Shown here: piece after piece, positions 16,664 to 25,996 of the stretch
Numbering within the stretch: the stretch's first letter is position 1
How the letters are laid out: each line of letters starts with the position of its first letter
Assembly (NCBI GenBank): GCA_965248685.1
Contig: CBDFKC010000003.1
Coordinates: 620,001-684,000 of the forward strand
Direction: 5' to 3'
DNA: 64,000 nucleotides
DNA from: VYFG01 sp965248685
GTDB taxonomy: Bacteria; Pseudomonadota; Gammaproteobacteria; Arenicellales; Poriferihabitantaceae
Program-made: the position numbers and the translations under genes
The notes under the pieces: model-generated
The model's input: only the letters and a program-made list of their open reading frames with translations
Told to the model about the DNA's origin: nothing
Database searches by the model: none

Positions 16664-17590
16664 ATGCCAGCGCCACTCATTTCGGTCGTAATTCCGGCCT
16701 ATAACCATGAGCGATTTATCGGTCCGGCTATTGATTCTGTGCTCGAACAAAGCGTGGATGATTTGGAATTGGTAATAATTGACGATGGCTCTACCGATCG
16801 TACCGCAGAGGTCATAAAGGGATATTCAGATCCGAGAATCTCCTATACCTGGCAGCAAAATGCGGATGCTTTTAATACGATCAACCGCGGCATGGCTCAA
16901 GCCAGTGGAGAATACATTTCTATTCTGAATTCAGATGACGTTTACTGCGCTGACCGTCTGGAAAAACTGCTTGCTTACACCCGGGCCAATCAAGCTGACT
17001 GCGTTGTCACCGATGTCATCCCGATATCCGATGATGGCGTGGAATTCAGTGATCCGGATTTTGCCTGGAATCAGTGGCACCAGCGCAACCGGGATTTCTA
17101 TTTCGCTCAGGGAGATTTATTCACCGGTTTTTTGCAGGGAAATATGATGGTGACCACCTCAAATCTTTTTATGACTCGGCAAGCCGTACAAAAAGTCGGC
17201 AACTTTTGCAGCCTAAGATATCTGCACGACTATGATTATATTTTTCGTATGATGCTGGCCTACCCGGAAGGGGTTCACTATATGGATCAGGACAAATTGT
17301 TGTTCTATCGAATTCATTCAGGAAATACGCTTTCTGAAGCCGCAATAACCGGTCGCGAGCAGGATCTCGAGGTCATTCGCAAATATATGCTGGCAAAGCT
17401 ACCTAAGGCGTTTCGCGGCTATGCGGCTGCCGGCTCTGATCGATTGCGCAGCCTCGAAAACGAGCTGCATCAAGTTAGAAATGAACTGGCACAAATGAAA
17501 AATGCGACAGCGGACATTACTAGAGCTACCACCGGTGGGCAGATTAAACGATTTGCTAAAGCCGCTGCCCGCCGCTTGATAAAGCACTGA
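16664..17590 (+). CDS. family 2 glycosyltransferase (GT-A)
   Basis: A 308-residue inverting glycosyltransferase. The N-terminus PLISVVIPAYNHERFIGPAIDSVLEQ, the nucleotide-sugar site LVIIDDGSTDRT, and SILNSDDVY (DxD-like metal site) are classic GT2 motifs. It starts 5 bp after the methyltransferase stop, in the same operon. It likely adds a sugar to the polysaccharide repeat on the cytoplasmic face; donor and acceptor cannot be told. Confidence 0.88.
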   Translation: MPAPLISVVIPAYNHERFIGPAIDSVLEQSVDDLELVIIDDGSTDRTAEVIKGYSDPRISYTWQQNADAFNTINRGMAQASGEYISILNSDDVYCADRLEKLLAYTRANQADCVVTDVIPISDDGVEFSDPDFAWNQWHQRNRDFYFAQGDLFTGFLQGNMMVTTSNLFMTRQAVQKVGNFCSLRYLHDYDYIFRMMLAYPEGVHYMDQDKLLFYRIHSGNTLSEAAITGREQDLEVIRKYMLAKLPKAFRGYAAAGSDRLRSLENELHQVRNELAQMKNATADITRATTGGQIKRFAKAAARRLIKH

Positions 17591-17607
17591 TCGATTAACT
17601 TCAAGTG

Positions 17608-19659
17608 ATGTCTTTGCAAACTTTCTATAGTACCCAAGCCCTGGTTGCCGGAGGCAAGGCCCTGGAGCCCCAAGTAGATATCGTATCGTTTGACCTGTTT
17701 GACACGCTGCTAGTACGCCGAACTCACGATCCCGACCTGGTGAAACTCCCGGTAGCGCGTTTTATCAGCAGCCTGGCTAAGGCCCGGGACCTGGACTGGG
17801 AATGGGAGCAGGTCCAGCTCAAACGTGATGAATGCGAGCAGCAGATGCGAGCCAAAACCGGAGAATCCTTTGTTGACCACGAAGCTTGCTATCCGGAATT
17901 TATGGGAGCTGCCCTCGAAGCAATATTTGGCGATCAGGCCCTGCTTGAGCGAATTACTGAATACGAGCTTAGCGTTGAAAACGCCATGCTGGTTCCCCGA
18001 GCCGATATCGTCAACTGGCTGCGTCAGATGGCTGGAAAAGGCATGCGAATACTGGTGATATCGGACATGTACTTGCCGGCCGATAGTCTTAAGGTATTGC
18101 TTGAACACGCTGGCATCCTGCAGCATGTAGAAGCGGTAATCTCTTCAGCGGACAGTTTTTTGGCTAAAGCTTCCGGCCGCGCTTACCCTCAGATTGCCGC
18201 AAAGTATGAATTGTTTCCTGAGCGCTGGCTCCATGTTGGTGATAATCCAATTTCGGATGGATTCAGAGCCACGGAGCTCGGTATCAGCGCGCTAATATTG
18301 CAGGACCCCGAAGAATCGAGGCGACGCGCCATCGCGGCCCGGCAATATTTTTATAGCTGCCGCAGGGCGTATTGGAAAGGGCGGGCGATCCAGCAACTGA
18401 TGGCGCCTTTGGAAGCGGAAAATCAGCCCCGCTCCTCGTTGTATATCGAGGGTTACAATTTTATTGGTCCCCTGATTAATATGTTTGTACATTATGTCGC
18501 GGAGCGTTGTCGGGAAAAAAAGATCGGGAAAGTATTCTTTCTGTCCAGGGAAGGCTGGATGTTCAAACAGGTCTGGGAAAAAACCATGCCAATGCTGTAC
18601 CCCGATGGCAATCTGCCCGAAATAGAATACCTGTATGTCAGTCGCCAGGCTTTGGCCGGGGCCAGTTGCGCCCATCTTGGCTTGACCCAGGATCGGGCAG
18701 ATATCGTTTTCCTGCCTCCTGGAAACCGAAACTTCAGAGATGTTTGCAGGGTGTTCAGCCTCGACCCGGAATCGATGATTCCGCATCTGGCGCGCTATGA
18801 GCTAGATCTCGACAGCACCCTGAGTCCAGCTCATGAGGGGTTCAGTTTTGATCACAGACGGGGGTTCGAGAGACTGGTTAAAGATCCTAAATTTCAACAA
18901 GAGGTAAAAAAGCAGAGCAAGAACGCCAATCAGGGCCTGCAGAGTTACCTTGAATCCCTGGGATTTTTTGAGCATCAAGACGTGGCGTTGGTAGACATTG
19001 GCTGGCTTGGAACCATCCAGCGCTTTTTTAGCGGTGCCACCGCGCATCGGAAAGACCGACCCAACCTCCATGGCATGCTGTTTGGCGCCACCCGGGGCAT
19101 ACCTTATCCCACGACCAATGACAATTTTATCGAAGGGTTTATCTACGACCGGGAGCGATTTGATTTCGCCAGTAGTGCGGTACTGTATGCCCGGGATTTA
19201 TTTGAGGAAGCATGTCGTGCCCCTTACCCGACCCTTAACGGCTATGGTCTCGACGAAACCGGCGGGCATAAACTGATATTTCGACAAATGGATGACGAAA
19301 TTGGCCAGGGAGAACAAAGCCAGGATCGGCACTACGCCGATTTGCAACAGGGGGTATTGGATTCTGCAGACAGATTTGCTGCGGCATCGTTGCTGGTACA
19401 TCCGGATACTTCGGGATATCGTCCATGGATTAACTATTTATTGGTCAGTAAGCTGGCATTTCCCCGGCGCAAGGAAATTAACTCGATTCGGCACCTGCAT
19501 CACCTTGACGATTTTCACGGCGCTAACCAGCCTAAAAAATCACGCCGACCCAAGATTATCCATAATCCATGGGAGGCGTCTGGTTGGAAGCAATTGATTG
19601 GTAGCTGGACCCTTGGGCAGCAATTTCGCAAACACCTGCGTTCCATGGTTGATTATTAA
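17608..19659 (+). CDS. HAD-superfamily protein with large C-terminal domain, polysaccharide locus
   Basis: A 683-residue protein. The N-terminal ~240 residues form a HAD phosphatase-like domain: motif I VSFDLFDTLLVRR, motif II VISDMYLP, a Lys in FLAKASGR and motif III LHVGDNPISD. The remaining ~440 residues (beginning near YNFIGPLINMF, with VFFLSREGWMFKQVWE and VDIGWLGTIQ) form a domain often seen fused to such HAD proteins in glycan gene clusters, of unknown function. The ATG at 17608 is preferred over the adjacent GTG at 17605. Stop and next start overlap (TAATG). It might dephosphorylate a sugar or lipid-linked intermediate, but there is no direct evidence. Confidence 0.7.
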   Translation: MSLQTFYSTQALVAGGKALEPQVDIVSFDLFDTLLVRRTHDPDLVKLPVARFISSLAKARDLDWEWEQVQLKRDECEQQMRAKTGESFVDHEACYPEFMGAALEAIFGDQALLERITEYELSVENAMLVPRADIVNWLRQMAGKGMRILVISDMYLPADSLKVLLEHAGILQHVEAVISSADSFLAKASGRAYPQIAAKYELFPERWLHVGDNPISDGFRATELGISALILQDPEESRRRAIAARQYFYSCRRAYWKGRAIQQLMAPLEAENQPRSSLYIEGYNFIGPLINMFVHYVAERCREKKIGKVFFLSREGWMFKQVWEKTMPMLYPDGNLPEIEYLYVSRQALAGASCAHLGLTQDRADIVFLPPGNRNFRDVCRVFSLDPESMIPHLARYELDLDSTLSPAHEGFSFDHRRGFERLVKDPKFQQEVKKQSKNANQGLQSYLESLGFFEHQDVALVDIGWLGTIQRFFSGATAHRKDRPNLHGMLFGATRGIPYPTTNDNFIEGFIYDRERFDFASSAVLYARDLFEEACRAPYPTLNGYGLDETGGHKLIFRQMDDEIGQGEQSQDRHYADLQQGVLDSADRFAAASLLVHPDTSGYRPWINYLLVSKLAFPRRKEINSIRHLHHLDDFHGANQPKKSRRPKIIHNPWEASGWKQLIGSWTLGQQFRKHLRSMVDY

Positions 19660-19922
19660 TGTCCGGTCAATCCAAAAAGCCGGTATTGACCCCACGCTAT
19701 GATCTCGCGGGAAACTCCCTGTTGCGTCAGGTTCGACACTGGATCCGTACCAAGACCTCCATTATGGGGAATTACGCAGCGGGTCCCGGACTTCGTTGTT
19801 TGCTGGCTCTAGGTTTGTTGCACTATGTGGGCAAGCCCTTGTTTCGAATTCGCGTTTGGCTAAATAATCAATACACATTGAAAGCCAGGGTACGCAAGGC
19901 GGTATCGCGCCTGAGAAAATAG
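19659..19922 (+). CDS. small basic protein of unknown function in polysaccharide operon
   Basis: An 87-residue protein rich in Arg/Lys with one moderately hydrophobic stretch (GLRCLLALGLLHYVG, about residues 44-58). Its ATG overlaps the stop of the HAD gene by one base and its stop is 4 bp before the next start, so translation is probably coupled and it is likely a real gene. I recognise no family. Confidence 0.55.
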   Translation: MSGQSKKPVLTPRYDLAGNSLLRQVRHWIRTKTSIMGNYAAGPGLRCLLALGLLHYVGKPLFRIRVWLNNQYTLKARVRKAVSRLRK

Positions 19923-19926
19923 TCAG

Positions 19927-21840
19927 ATGCAAACTATCGCGACCAATTCAGCTTCAATTCCGGGCGAAACTAACGGATCGTTTTCTATTCCAACAATTGT
20001 CGCGGCGCTGCTACTGTCAGCGTTGTACCTCTATTTTTTCGCTTTCAAGGCCCATGTTGAGATGGAGATTGACCTGTTGTCCCAAGGGCGAGCCTGGTTG
20101 AAAATTTACTGGGCCGATGAAAACCGGGGATACAGTGAGTCGAATGTCAAGGAGGTACTGGTCGGCGGCAGTGATAAAAACTATAGTTTCTCAATTAGCA
20201 GTCTGGGAGGCATCGAGCGCATCAGAATTGACCCGGTTGAGTTTGCCACTAAACTGAGATTAAGGAAATTTATAGTTGCCCAGCCCGGTTTCGATACTAT
20301 TGAAATAAACGCCGCTAATCAATATGCCGGCCTGGAACCAATCCAGCAGGTTTCTAACGTAGCGATTGATTCCCAGGGATTGGTCTTTGAAACCAATGGT
20401 AAAGATGCGCAGTTCGAGTACATTGTCGATCGGCTAAATAATTTCCAGTTTCCCTATGTTCATGTATTAACCGTATTCTGTATTCTGATCGGCACCCTTG
20501 TTGCCGGCAGGGTCCTGGGTGGACTGCAGAAAGATCTATTATTCATCCCAGTCTTGTTACTGGTTGCGGTTACCCTTGCCTTTATCATGGCGGTGGTGAG
20601 CAAGCACTATTGGGAGTACCCGAACGACGGAGCCAGGGTGTTTTTTCATCCTGATGAAGAGGCCCATGCCACCGCGGTTGAATACTACCGTCATAATTGG
20701 CTGCCGCCGGCGGTGGATTCTGCGGCAGTGGCCAACAGCTTTAGCGTGTATGGATACACTCGTCTGGCGTCGCTGGAATTGTATTATCCGATTGCCGGAT
20801 ACCTGAGCCGGTTGCTGGCGCCATTGCGGCAACCATTTATGGCAGACGCCCGAATAATCGGCCTCTTGATTTTTGCCCTGATGGCGGTTTTTGCCCTGCG
20901 TAATGTCGAGTTTAGACCCTTTGCGGCGCCGTTATTGCTGACTCCACAGTTATGGTATTTATACAGCTACGCCAATTCCGATGGATTCGCGGTATTTTTA
21001 GCGACCATTGCGGCCTACCAAGCCGCGAGTAAACAAAGTGCGCTTAATCGAATTTTGAGCCAACAAAGGCCGCAAAAGCTGTGGTTGCATGTGGCCTGGC
21101 TCGGGGTGCTTGCCGGGGCCCTGATTCTGCTTAAACTCAATTTCTACTTTTTCGTTCTGTTCCTCGGGGTTTATTTCCTGTGGCGCCTGGGAATTGGTGA
21201 TTTTCCTGACAAAAAATTGTTCTGGACCCGACTGGCCCTGATCGCAGTGGTTGGGCTTATGGTGTATGGGCTGCGTTACGGATTGGATTATGCGGCAAAT
21301 GGTCCCGACAGCAAAGCGAAGGTTAATCAGATGGTGGAACAGATGGCTGAGCCGCTGTATAAGCCTAGTACCGAGCTTCATCGTAAGCATACCTATCTGT
21401 ATATGAAATCAAGGGGGGTCGATCTTGACCGTATTCTCACCCGGGAATCGTGGGCTGGAAAAACATTTGTCACGGCCTTTGGCGCGTATGGCTACACCCA
21501 GTTTCTCGGTAGCGATACGTATTTTGACCTGGTGCAAAAATTTTGTTTTACCCTGTTTGGTGTCATGTTGCTATCGCTGCTATTGTTTGGTCCGCGGTCA
21601 AGTCACTGGTTGTTCGCGATCACGTTTGGCTGCGTAATATTGCTGACCGCGGCTTCCCTATGGCAGTCCTGGACTATTAGTTTTCAGGCCCAGGGTAGAT
21701 ATCTGGCACCAATTTTGCCGATGCTCGGGGTGCTTTATTATCACGCGCGACCGTGGTTGATGAATCGGTTGTTTAATGCTTCGCTGCTTGGTTTATTCTG
21801 TCTCGGCGTTTATTCGTTTATTTTATTGGCCTCGGTTTGA
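19927..21840 (+). CDS. polytopic membrane protein, GT-C-like glycosyltransferase candidate
   Basis: A 637-residue integral membrane protein with about 11-12 hydrophobic helices. A first helix at residues ~20-38 is followed by a ~140-residue extracytoplasmic beta-rich domain, then a helix bundle. FFHPDEEAHATAVEYYRHNWLPP in the first loop of the bundle resembles the acidic catalytic loop of GT-C/DUF2142-type proteins (quoted motif core: HPDEEAH). GT-C enzymes use polyprenyl-phosphate sugars in the periplasm. The assignment to GT-C is by topology and loop motif only. Confidence 0.6.
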   Translation: MQTIATNSASIPGETNGSFSIPTIVAALLLSALYLYFFAFKAHVEMEIDLLSQGRAWLKIYWADENRGYSESNVKEVLVGGSDKNYSFSISSLGGIERIRIDPVEFATKLRLRKFIVAQPGFDTIEINAANQYAGLEPIQQVSNVAIDSQGLVFETNGKDAQFEYIVDRLNNFQFPYVHVLTVFCILIGTLVAGRVLGGLQKDLLFIPVLLLVAVTLAFIMAVVSKHYWEYPNDGARVFFHPDEEAHATAVEYYRHNWLPPAVDSAAVANSFSVYGYTRLASLELYYPIAGYLSRLLAPLRQPFMADARIIGLLIFALMAVFALRNVEFRPFAAPLLLTPQLWYLYSYANSDGFAVFLATIAAYQAASKQSALNRILSQQRPQKLWLHVAWLGVLAGALILLKLNFYFFVLFLGVYFLWRLGIGDFPDKKLFWTRLALIAVVGLMVYGLRYGLDYAANGPDSKAKVNQMVEQMAEPLYKPSTELHRKHTYLYMKSRGVDLDRILTRESWAGKTFVTAFGAYGYTQFLGSDTYFDLVQKFCFTLFGVMLLSLLLFGPRSSHWLFAITFGCVILLTAASLWQSWTISFQAQGRYLAPILPMLGVLYYHARPWLMNRLFNASLLGLFCLGVYSFILLASV

Positions 21841-21879
21841 TCCCCAAGATACCGTGAAGCGCAACCCATAAATACCCGC

Positions 21880-22668
21880 ATGGACTTTTTCACAGAGATT
21901 GTTGCCAAATGGCCAGTATTGATTAATCTGGCACGTCGGGAAATTCGGATGCAATACGCTGGATCGATATTGGGTATTGTCTGGCAGATCATTACACCGC
22001 TGGTGTTGATCCTGGTTTTCTGGGTAGTGTTTAGCGTAGGTTTTAGAATGCAACCGGCCAGCGGCGTGCCGTTCGTGGTGTGGTTAACCGCGGGTATGGC
22101 GGCCTGGTTTGTGTTCTCAGAAATTCTCTCGGGCTCGGTTCACTGCATCACCGGACATCCGCATCTGGTCAAAAAAGTTGTTTTTCCGGTCCAGGCGTTG
22201 CCACTGGTCAAGGTCATTTCCGGACTATCCAACCACTTGTTGTTCATCGGCATATTGGTGGTATTCATGCTGTTTCTCAAGGTAGGTTTCAGCCTCTACA
22301 TCTTTCAGGCCATATACTATTTTTTCTGCCTGGTGGTGTTGGCACTGGGGATTGGGTGGATGGTGGCAGCATTGAATGTTTTCGTCCGTGACACCGCGCG
22401 CCTGGTGGGAGTTCTGCTGCAGGTGGGTATGTGGGCAACACCAATACTGTGGGACATCAATATATTGCCGGCACCCTGGCGCGGAATTTTTGCCCTCAAC
22501 CCCATGCACTATATCGTTCAGGGGTATAGAGATTCATTTTTTTACGCCACTCCGGTATCCGAGCGGATTGGGGAAACTTTGTTGTTTTGGGCAATTACCC
22601 TGACCCTGCTGGGTCTCGGCGTATTTGTCTTTAAGCGCCTGCGTCCCCAATTTCCAGACCTGGTCTAG
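21880..22668 (+). CDS. wzm: polysaccharide/O-antigen ABC exporter permease
   Basis: A 262-residue ABC-2 type membrane protein with six hydrophobic helices. The N-terminal LINLARREIRMQYAGSILG amphipathic segment, GIVWQIITPLVLILVFWVVF, FVRDTARLVGVLLQVGMWATPILW and NPMHYIVQGYRD are characteristic of Wzm/KpsM-type permeases. It exports lipid-linked polysaccharide across the inner membrane with Wzt. Its TAG stop forms part of the CTAG boundary of a 249-bp insertion that separates it from wzt. Confidence 0.92.
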   Translation: MDFFTEIVAKWPVLINLARREIRMQYAGSILGIVWQIITPLVLILVFWVVFSVGFRMQPASGVPFVVWLTAGMAAWFVFSEILSGSVHCITGHPHLVKKVVFPVQALPLVKVISGLSNHLLFIGILVVFMLFLKVGFSLYIFQAIYYFFCLVVLALGIGWMVAALNVFVRDTARLVGVLLQVGMWATPILWDINILPAPWRGIFALNPMHYIVQGYRDSFFYATPVSERIGETLLFWAITLTLLGLGVFVFKRLRPQFPDLV

Positions 22669-22913
22669 CCCGAATATTTTATAAAGACGGACACCGATTA
22701 ACTAAAAGCTAAAATGAATCAGAGTCATACGACATTTTTTAGGCAAAACTTACTGGTACACTTTATCCTTCTGGATTTAAGCGCCAATCTGGCGTCGCAT
22801 CTTGAACGATCGACCTCGAACCATAGCTACGGCTATGCTTCTTCGTCCGATAGTCCAACCTGCTTAACCAGCTTGTCGCTAAATTCCAGACCTTTATGAA
22901 ATTTCCGGGCTAG
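22665..22913. mobile_element. 249-bp MITE-like element inserted at CTAG between wzm and wzt
   Basis: Imperfect terminal inverted repeats (22665-22686 and 22892-22913, 19 of 22 matching) begin CTAGCCCG at both ends. The left CTAG contains the wzm stop; the right CTAG lies 17 bp before the wzt start. Removing one CTAG plus the interior restores a 17-bp wzm-wzt gap. The interior has a CATAGC-tacg-GCTATG palindrome near 22823-22838. A 61-codon open frame inside (22714-22899) shows no protein-like features. The sequence right of the element (TGGATTAAACATATTGTAT) resembles the inner end of the 271-bp element, so another element end may lie here. Confidence 0.65.
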
Positions 22914-22930
22914 TGGATTAAACATATTGT

Positions 22931-24211
22931 ATGTCGAACTCTCTTAAGCCTGCGGTATTGCTTGATAAGGTGACCAAGACCTACAAGCTATACAACTCAC
23001 CCCGGGATCGATTAAAGGAAGCGTTTAGTCCTTTTGGCAACACATACCATCGCCGCTTTGACGCATTAAGTCAGGTCAGCCTGGAAATACAGCCAGCCTC
23101 CACGGTGGGTATCATAGGGCGCAATGGTAGCGGAAAATCTACTTTGCTCCAGTGTATCTGCGGCATCATTCCACCCTCTGAAGGCAGGGTTAAAGTAAAT
23201 GGGAGAATCGCTGCACTGCTCGAGCTAGGAGCCGGATTCAACCCTGAATTCAGTGGCCGGGACAACCTCTACATCAACGCGGCAATTCTTGGGTTAAGCC
23301 AACAACAGGTCGATCAGAGGCTCGACAAAATTCTCGAGTTTGCCGATATCGGAGACTATATTGATCAGCCGGTTCGGTCTTATTCAAGTGGTATGTATGT
23401 GCGTCTGGCATTTTCCATCGCGATTCACGTTGACCCCGAGATCCTGATTGTAGATGAAGCTCTTGCGGTTGGAGACATTCACTTCCAGGCCAAGTGCTTT
23501 GATCGATTTCACCAGTTTAGAGAACAGGGCGTCACCGTAATATTTGTTACCCATGACCTTAATATGGTCACCCGTTACTGTGACCATGCGTATTTGCTGA
23601 GTCATGGCAAATTAGTAACCACCGGTAATCCGAGAGAAGTGGTTGCAGCTTATCGAAAACTCGAAACCGGTCATGAGTTGGAGTCGGCAGATAGCGATAC
23701 AGGAGTAGACCCCAGCGCGGATGTTGCCCAGGTTTTCGACCTGAACCCTTATGAAGTGCGCTATGGTAACAATAAAGCCAGTATTACCGATGGCGGAATT
23801 TATGACCGCAATCAGGAGGCTGTGCAGATTCTGCATACAGGCGACAGCTATCGGATTTCTCTTCAGGTGCAATTCGAGCAGGCGATATCTGATCCGGTAT
23901 TTGCATTTACCATTAAAGACGTACGGGGAACCGATATCGCCGGAACCAATACCCACTTTTCAGATTACACCACCGGGAAATTCCTCGCTGGAGAGAGCGT
24001 CAGGGTTGATTTCTCCCAGTCGATTAACCTGAATGCCGGTAGTTACCTGCTGTCATTTGGTTGCGTTTCTCTGGCAACTGGCGAGCTGGAAATTTACGAC
24101 CGTCGGCACGATTACATTTCGTTTCAGGTGGTGTCACAGCGCGCTACGGTGGGTATTGTTGACCTTGGGTCCAGCATCAGTATCCAGCGAGACTACCAGC
24201 GCAACCGGTAG
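22931..24211 (+). CDS. wzt: polysaccharide ABC exporter ATPase with C-terminal glycan-binding domain
   Basis: A 426-residue protein. The ATPase domain (residues ~1-245) has Walker A GIIGRNGSGKST, signature YSSGMYVRLAFS, Walker B ILIVDEALAVGD and the H-loop VTHD. The extra ~180 C-terminal residues (HTGDSYRISLQVQF, FAFTIKDVRGTDIAGTNT, GSYLLSFGC) match the immunoglobulin-like Wzt C-domain that recognises the finished O-antigen end. This makes export substrate-specific and fits the WbdD-like methyltransferase at the start of the locus. The start at 22931 has no evident ribosome-binding site, perhaps because of the upstream insertion. It overlaps the convergent GT gene by 19 bp. Confidence 0.93.
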   Translation: MSNSLKPAVLLDKVTKTYKLYNSPRDRLKEAFSPFGNTYHRRFDALSQVSLEIQPASTVGIIGRNGSGKSTLLQCICGIIPPSEGRVKVNGRIAALLELGAGFNPEFSGRDNLYINAAILGLSQQQVDQRLDKILEFADIGDYIDQPVRSYSSGMYVRLAFSIAIHVDPEILIVDEALAVGDIHFQAKCFDRFHQFREQGVTVIFVTHDLNMVTRYCDHAYLLSHGKLVTTGNPREVVAAYRKLETGHELESADSDTGVDPSADVAQVFDLNPYEVRYGNNKASITDGGIYDRNQEAVQILHTGDSYRISLQVQFEQAISDPVFAFTIKDVRGTDIAGTNTHFSDYTTGKFLAGESVRVDFSQSINLNAGSYLLSFGCVSLATGELEIYDRRHDYISFQVVSQRATVGIVDLGSSISIQRDYQRNR

Positions 24212-25992
24212 TCTTCGGAATCCAGGGTCAGGTTTGGGTTGTAACAGGAGTCTCCCTGCTCAATAAAACTGCGCCACTTTTCACTAAATCGTTGAACTTC
24301 AGCCTGATAACGGGTGAATTTTGCGCCGGTGTGTTCGTCACCGCGACTGGCTGATTCAAAATGAACGCCCTGGCAATTCGCTGTAACAACATTGCGGTAA
24401 CCGGCGTGCTGCAGCTTGAGGCAGAAATCAACATCGTTTAACGCCACCGCAAAATTGGTCTCATCCAACCCACCTACTGACTGGTACTTTGATTTCGCCA
24501 CCATTAGCAGGGCGGCGGTTACCGCAGAAACATTACTGGTCAGGTGGAGCCTGCCGAAGTAGCCGATCTGGTCTTCGCCAAAGCCCTTAAAGGCATGGCC
24601 CGCACTACCGCCAATGCCGATAACGATGCCGGCATGCTGAACGCTGTTATCGGGATAGCGTAACACTGCTCCCACCGCGCCAATTTCTGTATCGACGGCG
24701 TATTGCAGCAGGGCTTCGACCCAATCGTCGCTGGTTATTTTGACATCGTTATTTAACAACACAACATAGTCTCCCGAGGCCCGGGCTACCGCAAAATTAC
24801 AAATCGCCGAAAAGTTGAATTCGTAGTCGAAATCGATAAATTGGATGCGCGAATCAGTTACCTGCCAGAGATTAATCAAATCCTTAATGGCCGGATTGGT
24901 ACTCTGATTGTTAATGCACAGAATTTCCAAATCTGTCCAATCGGTCAATTCGGTCACCGATTTCAGGCATTGATCGAGTAACGCAGGTTGATCCCGAAAA
25001 GGAATAATTATCGACACCCTGGGGCGTTCTGGCAGCGTCCGATTCGATTGGTAGCTTCCGGGTACCACACCTTTTTTCACCGACACGTCGATTCCACGAT
25101 TAGCATAGTAATCTTCCAGAGCCGCTTGACCGGCGTGCCAGGCATAACCCTTTTCAGCATAAACCAGCGCAGTGGAACCAGGAATTTGTCGCCAGTGATA
25201 AAGTACCTTTGGTATATGAACCACCCGCTGGGCAACCGCCGTAGCGCGTAGAATCAGATCATAATCCTGGGCCCCATCATATTGCGAGCGAAAGCCACCG
25301 ACCGAGGAAATTAGCGACCGGCTAATCACCACGAAATGCCCGAAGTAGTTTTGGCTGGTGAGTAATTCGGGGGAAAAATCCGGTTTAAAGAAAGGCGAGC
25401 TATAGCGACCTTCTGGGTCGACCTTGTCTTCATCGCTATAAAAAACCTCTGCACCTGGGTTTCGATTTATCGCTGTCGCGACTTCCCAAAGCGCTTCAGC
25501 CCCAAGTAAATCGTCGTGGTCGAGCAGACCGATAAAATCGCCATCGGCCAGCCCCAGAGCGAAATTGCTGGTAGCGGAGATTCCCCGATTGGTTTCGTTG
25601 TGATGTACCGAAATTCTTGGGTCAGATGCCGCATACTGATCCAGGACCTCCCGGACGTGGGGTAAGTCGGCGCCATCATTGACCAAACAAAGTTGCCAGT
25701 TTTGGTAGCGTTGGGCAATCACTGATTCCAGGGCCTGAACCAACAATGCTTTCGAAACGTTGTAAACCGGGACTATGATCGATATGCGGGGCGATTGTGC
25801 CACCGAGTCAGTTATGGCAGGGCTGGGTTGCTGCAGTCGCCAGCTAGCGTAATCAAAATCGTAGTAGCCAGGGTAATACTGGCTCCCCAGACGTCTTAGT
25901 CGCCGAATCACCAGCCGGGATAATGCCAATGGCCCTTGTTCCCTCAGGATTTTTCTGGCGTGTCGCCAGTACGGTAAAATTGAACGGATCAC
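24193..25992 (-). CDS. tandem-domain family 2 glycosyltransferase
   Basis: A 599-residue protein with two GT2 modules after an N-terminal ~70-residue segment. The first carries ISIIVPVYNVSKALLVQALESV, CLVNDGADLP and FIGLLDHDDLL. The second carries VSIIIPFRDQPALLDQCLKSV, ILCINNQST and VVLLNNDVKI. Bifunctional or tandem GT2 enzymes often polymerise alternating sugars in O-antigen/capsule synthesis. It starts with GTG and lies 4 bp after the methyltransferase gene on the minus strand, facing the exporter genes. Confidence 0.88.
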   Translation of the reverse strand: MIRSILPYWRHARKILREQGPLALSRLVIRRLRRLGSQYYPGYYDFDYASWRLQQPSPAITDSVAQSPRISIIVPVYNVSKALLVQALESVIAQRYQNWQLCLVNDGADLPHVREVLDQYAASDPRISVHHNETNRGISATSNFALGLADGDFIGLLDHDDLLGAEALWEVATAINRNPGAEVFYSDEDKVDPEGRYSSPFFKPDFSPELLTSQNYFGHFVVISRSLISSVGGFRSQYDGAQDYDLILRATAVAQRVVHIPKVLYHWRQIPGSTALVYAEKGYAWHAGQAALEDYYANRGIDVSVKKGVVPGSYQSNRTLPERPRVSIIIPFRDQPALLDQCLKSVTELTDWTDLEILCINNQSTNPAIKDLINLWQVTDSRIQFIDFDYEFNFSAICNFAVARASGDYVVLLNNDVKITSDDWVEALLQYAVDTEIGAVGAVLRYPDNSVQHAGIVIGIGGSAGHAFKGFGEDQIGYFGRLHLTSNVSAVTAALLMVAKSKYQSVGGLDETNFAVALNDVDFCLKLQHAGYRNVVTANCQGVHFESASRGDEHTGAKFTRYQAEVQRFSEKWRSFIEQGDSCYNPNLTLDSEDYRLRW

Positions 25993-25996
25993 AAAC

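Noticed and set aside
22714..22899. 61-codon frame between wzm and wzt
   Set aside because: It lies wholly inside the CTAG-bounded element, is Ser/Asn-rich with no recognisable fold, and has no good ribosome-binding site.
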